This document shows positions 25,144 through 28,759 of a stretch of 28,759 nucleotides of DNA, in pieces. Below the pieces are notes generated by a model that ran no database searches, had not been told where the DNA came from, and was given only the letters and a program-made list of their open reading frames with translations. The DNA lies in the NCBI GenBank assembly GCA_913056285.1, contig CAJXNE010000003.1, positions 1 to 28,759 on the forward strand, written 5' to 3'. The translations under genes were made by a program, and so were the position numbers. The stretch comes from an uncultured Zetaproteobacteria bacterium. GTDB lineage: Bacteria > Pseudomonadota > Zetaproteobacteria > Mariprofundales > Mariprofundaceae. Position 1 is the stretch's first letter, and every line of letters starts with the position of its first letter.

Positions 25144-26310
25144 ATGACCCCAAGAGTGAACAATAACGCTGCCAGTGAGGCGGTAGAAGTATTAATGTCA
25201 AATGGAATGGAGGGCTTGGCCGGAGCGGTCGAGATTTTGTTAAACGCAGCGATGCAGATTGAACGAAGCCACTACCTTGGCGTAGGCCCTTATGAACGTA
25301 GCGATGAACGTGTGAGCCAGGCCAACGGCTTTAAGCCGAAGCAACTGGATACCCGGCTTGGCTCACTCCAGCTACAGGTTCCGCAGACGCGTGATTGTCA
25401 GTTTTACCCACAGGCCCTGGAGCGTGGTATGCGTTCTGAACGCGCATTGACGCTGGCTCTGGCGGAGATGTATGTGCAAGGCGTATCGACGCGTAAAGTC
25501 ACAGAGATCACAGAGAAACTGTGCGGTTTGAATGTCACATCGAGTCAGGTAAGCCGTGCCGCAGCAGAGTTGGATGTATCGTTGTCGGCATGGAGGGATC
25601 GACCTCTGGGAGCGTACCCGTTTGTCTTTCTCGATGCGCGATATGAGAAGGTACGCCAGAACCATATGATGGTCGATTGCGCGGTACTGATTGCTATTGG
25701 TGTAACACCGGAAGGCAAGCGTGAAGTGCTAGGCTGTTCAGTGGAGTTATCCGAGGCAGAGGCCCACTGGCGTTCATTTATGCGCAGTCTTCAAGAGCGA
25801 GGGCTGCATGGCGTCAAGCTTCTCATCAGCGATGCGCATGAAGGCATGAAGGCTGCGAGAAAGGCTGTCTGGCCATCGGTGAAGTGGCAGAGGTGTCAGT
25901 TTCACCTGCAACAGAATGCACAGAGTTATGTGCCCAAACAGAATATGAAACGTACGGTCGCCAGCCGCATCCGGGCCATCTTCACGGCGCAGGACCGGGC
26001 AGAGGCACAACGACTATTGCAGCTGTTTATACGCGACTACGAGCAAAGCGCGCCAAAGCTGGCAAGCTGGGCGGAAACAGCGCTGCCTGAGGGCTTTACT
26101 GTGTTCTCATTTGATGAGCGACTGCGTAAACGGTTGCGCACAAGCAATGTGGTCGAACGGCTCAACAAGGAGATTCTGCGACGATCCAGGGTGGCGACGA
26201 TGTTTCCCAATGAGGCATCATGTCTGCGCTTGGTGACCGCCGTAGTGATGGAAATATCCGAGGAGTGGATTGTTAGCAAACGCCGCTGGCTCTCCATGGA
26301 CAAGGATTGA
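25144..26310 (+). CDS. IS256-family (Mutator-type) transposase
   Basis: A 388-residue transposase of the pfam00872 type, full length. The DDE residues are D164 (VFLDARYEKVR), D230 (LLISDAHEGM) and E338 (SNVVERLNKEILRR). RCQFHLQQNA between the second Asp and the Glu, and the closing FPNEASCLRLVTAVVMEISEEW, are typical of the family. GGAAG lies a few bases before the ATG. No frameshift or early stop is seen, so the element may still be active. Transcription could come from the sixA operon upstream. Confidence 0.95.
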   Translation: MTPRVNNNAASEAVEVLMSNGMEGLAGAVEILLNAAMQIERSHYLGVGPYERSDERVSQANGFKPKQLDTRLGSLQLQVPQTRDCQFYPQALERGMRSERALTLALAEMYVQGVSTRKVTEITEKLCGLNVTSSQVSRAAAELDVSLSAWRDRPLGAYPFVFLDARYEKVRQNHMMVDCAVLIAIGVTPEGKREVLGCSVELSEAEAHWRSFMRSLQERGLHGVKLLISDAHEGMKAARKAVWPSVKWQRCQFHLQQNAQSYVPKQNMKRTVASRIRAIFTAQDRAEAQRLLQLFIRDYEQSAPKLASWAETALPEGFTVFSFDERLRKRLRTSNVVERLNKEILRRSRVATMFPNEASCLRLVTAVVMEISEEWIVSKRRWLSMDKD

Positions 26311-26332
26311 TTTGTGTATCAGACGGATGCCT

Positions 26333-26453
26333 GAAATCTACCGTTCTGCGGAGCCACGTATCGCCTTCGCCCCGCATGGGGCGGTACGTGGGTTTGCAGG
26401 TTAGGTAGATTTCCTACCCCGTTCTGTGGTGAGCGTGGAGCTCTTCTCCACTT
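26333..26453. repeat. Nested palindrome between transposase stop and IS end
   Basis: Three stems are nested: GAAATCTACC/GGTAGATTTC (26333-26342 and 26404-26413, perfect), CCACGTA/TACGTGG (26354-26360 and 26385-26391, perfect) and CGCCCC-GCAT-GGGGCG (26368-26383, perfect). A further hairpin GTGGAG-ctctt-CTCCAC follows (about 26436-26451). CCGTTCTGCGG (26341-) is echoed as CCGTTCTGTGG (26419-). No run of T follows, so it is not a classic terminator. It may be a structured RNA, a DNA cruciform used by the element, or a nested small element. Confidence 0.6.
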
Positions 26454-26487
26454 GGAAAAATTGGACTCTGTTCAATTTTACAGAAGA

Positions 26488-26590
26488 AAAGTTGCGCTGC
26501 CACCTATCAAGCGCTAAGCGAAACTAAGCCGTCACTGTTGAATGTCGGGAGACAGATGTAATCAGAGACGTCGTTTGTTTAAAGTGGTGA
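26488..26590. other. Non-coding DNA right of the IS
   Basis: About 100 bp between the IS right end and the transposase remnant. No gene, and no continuation of sixA in any frame that I could find. It may contain further decayed transposase sequence. Confidence 0.4.
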
Positions 26591-26770
26591 CAGCAAACGG
26601 CTGGACAGCCCTTTGGAACGATCAAGGCATGGATGGGTGCAACTCACTTCCTGACCAGAACGATGGATCGGGTCAGCACGGAGATGAGCATGCATGTGCT
26701 CACATATAATTTGAAACGGATCATCAACATAATGGGGGTTCGGGGGCTGGTTCAGGCGATCCGAGCCTGA
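26591..26770 (+). pseudogene. Transposase C-terminal remnant (IS1182-like)
   Basis: A 59-codon open stretch ending in TGA. It reads QPFGTIKAWMGATHFLTRTM, then VSTEMSMHVLTYNLKRIIN, and ends GLVQAIRA. This is the C-terminal end of DDE transposases of the IS1182 type, where PFGTIKxWMGxTHFLT and EMSLHVLAYNxKRxxxILG are hallmarks. A TGA directly before it (26588-26590) sits where the family has Arg, consistent with a CGA-to-TGA change, and nothing recognisable lies further upstream. The exact IS family is from memory. There is no ribosome site or full-length frame, so this is a relic. Confidence 0.72.
26752..26770 (+). other. Hairpin at the end of the transposase remnant
   Basis: TCAGGC (26752-26757) and GCCTGA (26765-26770) pair across a 7-base loop, followed by GCACCTTTTC. 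It could be a weak terminator, but the arms also code for the last residues and stop of the remnant, so it may be incidental. Confidence 0.3.
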
Positions 26771-27157
26771 GCACCTTTTCAGTTCCTATATCTGCCGGAT
26801 ATCCGCCTTAATCGAGCCTGGAAAGTCCCATATCCCTCGTTAAATCGATATGAATCAGTGAGCACAAAAAAACGACTCTATCTTGGACTTTTTGCTCGGT
26901 TGGGATGAATCTTAATCCCAGACCTGTGTTTTCATACACTCTGGGCCACAAACGGCCATTCTAATGCATCTAGAAAATCGGTGGCTGTTCATTTTCCGGC
27001 TTGCGAACTAAGCGTAATCAGTGGTGAACTATTCGCCATTAACATCACTTAATTAATTCACGACATTGAATGAAACATATATTGATATAAGTATTCGATT
27101 TAATATATAAAATATGATATAAATTCGCGACATAATGTGTGACATTCTGGAGGGGAT
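26771..27157. other. AT-rich non-coding region before the HipA-like gene
   Basis: About 390 bp without a gene. Two overlapping hairpins compete for the same bases: TGGGAT/ATCCCA (26901-26906 and 26915-26920) and CCCAGA/TCTGGG (26917-26922 and 26940-26945, with inner GTGT/ACAC). CTGTGTTTTCATACACTCTG there resembles the kind of terminal sequence seen at some transposase-flanking ends and may be the old end of the relic IS. The last 100 bp carry the promoter and repeats of the downstream gene. Confidence 0.5.
27055..27133 (+). promoter_or_regulatory. Promoter of the HipA-like gene flanked by 12-bp repeats
   Basis: TTGATA (27082-27087) and TATATA (27104-27109, 16-base gap) or TATAAA (27106-27111, 18-base gap) make a plausible sigma-70 promoter, with a start near 27118. 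It is bracketed by AATTCACGACAT (27055-27066) and AATTCGCGACAT (27122-27133), identical at 11 of 12 positions and 67 bp apart in direct orientation. The second copy would cover the transcription start, a common place for a repressor site. ACATAATGT (27131-27139) is also palindromic. Confidence 0.5.
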
Positions 27158-28471
27158 ATGAAAGTTGAAGAGTATTTGCAATTCAATATTGCAACCAATA
27201 AAGAAATTCAACTCGCTTGTAATTTAACACAGCGTCAAGTCGGACTACAGCTAAAAAAATTAGAGCGAAGAGTCATTAAAATCACCAATGGTAGGAGCCC
27301 CAGATATGCTTTAACCGCACCAAAATTCGGGGTAGGTGACAGTATTCTAATCTGGGAAATAGATAATTTCGGTAAGCCTACTTGCATTGCAAGATTGCGC
27401 CCTTTAGCTGTAGATGGTTTTTTTATTGAAGGGCACCAAAACATGCCTAAAGTTTTCTTGGGTGAAGCGGGCAATGGTTTATTTGACGACTTGCCATTTT
27501 TCTTAGCCGATATGGCACCTAAAGGATTTTTAGGTAAAAAAATAGCCGAACAACTTGCTCGTATTGATAACACTTTTCCAGCGCATCTTAAGGATTGGAA
27601 AAACGAGCATATTGGCAGATATCTATTGGCCAATACGGATAACAGTATCGGCAATTTAAAGTTTGGTAATAATGCAACTTTGAATTTACATCCCGGCAGA
27701 GCTCAGCATAACCGCTCCGACTACATCGCATTAGCCGATGGCATTATGGACAATGAAGAGATTTTATCATCGGCGGGGGGTGAGCATCAAAAGTTCACAA
27801 CCTTTTGTAAGGATATTCATGCACACGTTATTGTTAAATTTTCGCCGAAGGGAAGTGAGGCAAATGCTCGCCGCTGGAAGGATATTTTAATTACGGAGCA
27901 CTATGCTGCTCAAGCAATCAATTCAACAGGATTTGTTACTGCTGCGGAAACACATATTTTTGAAGATGGCGGGCGACTTTTCTTAGAATCCAAGCGTTTT
28001 GATCGCTCTGGAGAAAATGGGCGGCGTTCCATGCTGTCGTTAGAGGTTATTGATGCCGAATTTGTAGGCAATGGTAGTGATTGGATAGATTCATGCTATC
28101 GGCTTTATCAACAAAAACTATTGAGTATGCAGGATTATGTTAATGTCGAATTTTTGTCAGTGTTTGCTTTGTTTATCGGCAATACAGATACACACTTGGG
28201 AAATATCAGTTTTTCTATGCACCGCGATATGTTTTCCCTTTTGCCGATCTACGATATGTGTTCAATGGGGTTTGCCCCAAGAAGTAATGGTGAAGTCACC
28301 CCATTAAAGTTTAGGTGGCCAGTAGAGGTAAGAGTAAAACATGTCGGCGTTAAAAGTGTAAGGCATTGCGCTGAACAATTTTGGAGTGCGCTGGTCAAGG
28401 AATCTCTAATTTCTGATGAGTTTCGAGAGTTTATTTCAGAGTCGGTTATTCCATCAATTCAAGACGTTTAA
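27158..28471 (+). CDS. HipA-family kinase with N-terminal winged helix (YjjJ-like)
   Basis: A 437-residue protein. Residues 1-50 look like a winged helix-turn-helix (ATNKEIQLACNLTQRQVGLQ, KKLERRVIKI). The rest is a HipA-type Ser/Thr kinase: HAHVIVKFSPK near residue 222 with the ATP-binding Lys, RLFLESKRFDR, the catalytic loop with D344, H346 and N349 in GNTDTHLGN, and the metal Asp D366 in LPIYDMCSM. E. coli HipA phosphorylates glutamyl-tRNA synthetase. The single-gene YjjJ class carries its own DNA-binding domain instead of a separate HipB; no hipB is next to this gene. GGAGGGG just before the ATG is a strong ribosome site. Codon use is AT-richer than in the core genes, suggesting transfer. 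Toxicity is unproven. Confidence 0.85.
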   Translation: MKVEEYLQFNIATNKEIQLACNLTQRQVGLQLKKLERRVIKITNGRSPRYALTAPKFGVGDSILIWEIDNFGKPTCIARLRPLAVDGFFIEGHQNMPKVFLGEAGNGLFDDLPFFLADMAPKGFLGKKIAEQLARIDNTFPAHLKDWKNEHIGRYLLANTDNSIGNLKFGNNATLNLHPGRAQHNRSDYIALADGIMDNEEILSSAGGEHQKFTTFCKDIHAHVIVKFSPKGSEANARRWKDILITEHYAAQAINSTGFVTAAETHIFEDGGRLFLESKRFDRSGENGRRSMLSLEVIDAEFVGNGSDWIDSCYRLYQQKLLSMQDYVNVEFLSVFALFIGNTDTHLGNISFSMHRDMFSLLPIYDMCSMGFAPRSNGEVTPLKFRWPVEVRVKHVGVKSVRHCAEQFWSALVKESLISDEFREFISESVIPSIQDV

Positions 28472-28478
28472 AATATTG

Positions 28479-28560
28479 TCTCTGAGTAACGAGAGAAAGG
28501 TATAGGCTGAGCTACTCACATAGTGAATCACCACTGATTCCCTAGACAGTTCTGAGTGTC
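28479..28560. other. Hairpins between the HipA-like gene and the right-edge gene
   Basis: TCTCT/AGAGA (28479-28483 and 28492-28496), GAATCA-ccac-TGATTC (28525-28530 and 28535-28540, perfect) and AGACA/TGTCT (about 28544-28561) lie in the 150-bp gap between these convergent genes. None has a run of T, so they would be weak terminators at best. No gene is seen here. Confidence 0.35.
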
Positions 28561-28621
28561 TGATTTTGGCCGAACCCAGCCGGTTGCCTTATTGCAGCAG
28601 GCTATCAGCAAGAAACCAACT

Positions 28622-28759
28622 TTATTGGCTCTGACGTTTTGGGAAGTCGAAATCAATCAACTCCCCTCTGCCACCGACATCCTTCCAGGATTCGATGGGT
28701 AGTCTGAGTGTTATAACGCCACAGGTTGGAACGTTGCCGAAATATGTTTTTGTCAACTG
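28622..28759 (-). CDS. Unidentified protein, C-terminal fragment
   Basis: On the - strand an open frame enters from the right edge and ends in TAA (28622-28624) after 45 codons. It includes GVITLRLPIESWKDVGGRG and ends ELIDFDFPKRQSQ. The mixed composition looks like real coding sequence. I do not recognise the family. Its length beyond the window is unknown, and a chance open frame of this size cannot be excluded. It converges on the HipA-like gene. Confidence 0.4.
   Translation of the reverse strand, partial: QLTKTYFGNVPTCGVITLRLPIESWKDVGGRGELIDFDFPKRQSQ

Larger units (their letters stand above)
25056..26487 (+). mobile_element. IS256-family insertion sequence
   Basis: An element of about 1.43 kb. 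The left end CTTCTGTAAAAGTGA (from 25056/25057) and the right end, read inward as CTTCTGTAAAATTGA (to 26486/26487), form matching terminal inverted repeats: 11 identical bases, then one mismatch, then TGA. An intact transposase lies between them. About 175 bp between the transposase stop and the right end are non-coding and hold a large nested palindrome. No 8-9 bp target duplication is seen: the left flank is tgcagcatg and the right flank aaagttgcg. The left flank is sixA and the right flank is unrelated, so host DNA was lost or rearranged beside the element. Confidence 0.82.

Noticed and set aside
25047..26497. Target-site duplication flanking the IS256 element
   Set aside because: The 8-9 bases on the two sides differ (tgcagcatg against aaagttgcg), whether the repeat starts at C or T, so no duplication can be claimed.
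26591..28471. A conventional hipBA toxin-antitoxin pair
   Set aside because: No hipB-like small helix-turn-helix gene lies on either side; the kinase carries its own DNA-binding domain.
1..28759. CRISPR arrays, tRNA or rRNA genes, integron or phage attachment sites
   Set aside because: I looked for regularly spaced repeats, cloverleaf patterns and rRNA-like sequence and saw none; the only tandem-like units are the ATTCGTG repeats at 4065-4145, far too short and close for CRISPR.

Overview
The window is a stretch of proteobacterial chromosome. The cluster miaB-phoH(ybeZ)-ybeY-corC(ybeX)-lnt is the arrangement seen in beta-, gamma- and zetaproteobacteria. UbiD, HtpX, Lon, an MshE-like ATPase and a DUF2782 protein agree with that. 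I favour a gamma- or zetaproteobacterium but cannot name a genus. No rRNA, tRNA or CRISPR array was recognised.

Layout. (1) 1-3922, + strand: the tail of an MscS-type channel overlaps a PLP-dependent deaminase/desulfhydrase-like enzyme. A GspE/PilB/MshE-type ATPase and an HDOD protein follow as a second overlapping pair. (2) 3923-4267: a non-coding gap between convergent genes, with ATTCGTG-type inverted repeats and a run of T. (3) 4268-8500, - strand, read right to left: an RsbW-like HATPase anti-sigma factor, a STAS antagonist, ubiD and a long Sel1-repeat membrane-anchored protein form one tightly packed operon. A separate HDOD gene (8783-9955) lies upstream on the same strand. (4) 10039-16654, + strand: miaB, phoH, ybeY, corC, lnt, gpsA and an Smr-domain gene form one operon for tRNA and ribosome maturation, lipoprotein acylation and phospholipid precursor synthesis. 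(5) 16685-19121, - strand: a secreted Ysc84-domain protein, a CinA N-domain protein and htpX. htpX is divergent from lon (19217-21667), and the spacer holds a strong heat-shock (sigma-32 type) promoter for htpX. (6) 21751-25055, + strand: a bifunctional class II aldolase/short-chain dehydrogenase, a DUF2782 protein, a TenI/ThiE-like domain protein and the first part of sixA.

At 25056 the ordinary chromosome stops. sixA is cut by an apparently intact IS256-family element (about 25056-26487). The rest of sixA is not found on the other side and no target duplication is visible, so the IS marks a rearrangement junction. Beyond it lies AT-richer accessory DNA: a decayed transposase C-terminus (IS1182-like), a long non-coding stretch with hairpins, a solitary HipA/YjjJ-like kinase with its own winged-helix domain and a promoter flanked by near-identical 12-bp repeats, and an unidentified gene running off the right edge on the - strand.

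The most unusual items are the nested palindrome between the transposase stop and the IS end, the sixA/IS junction, the HipA-like gene with its possible operators, the partner-switch pair embedded in a ubiD operon, and the divergent htpX/lon promoter region. I did not find a clearly new multi-gene system.
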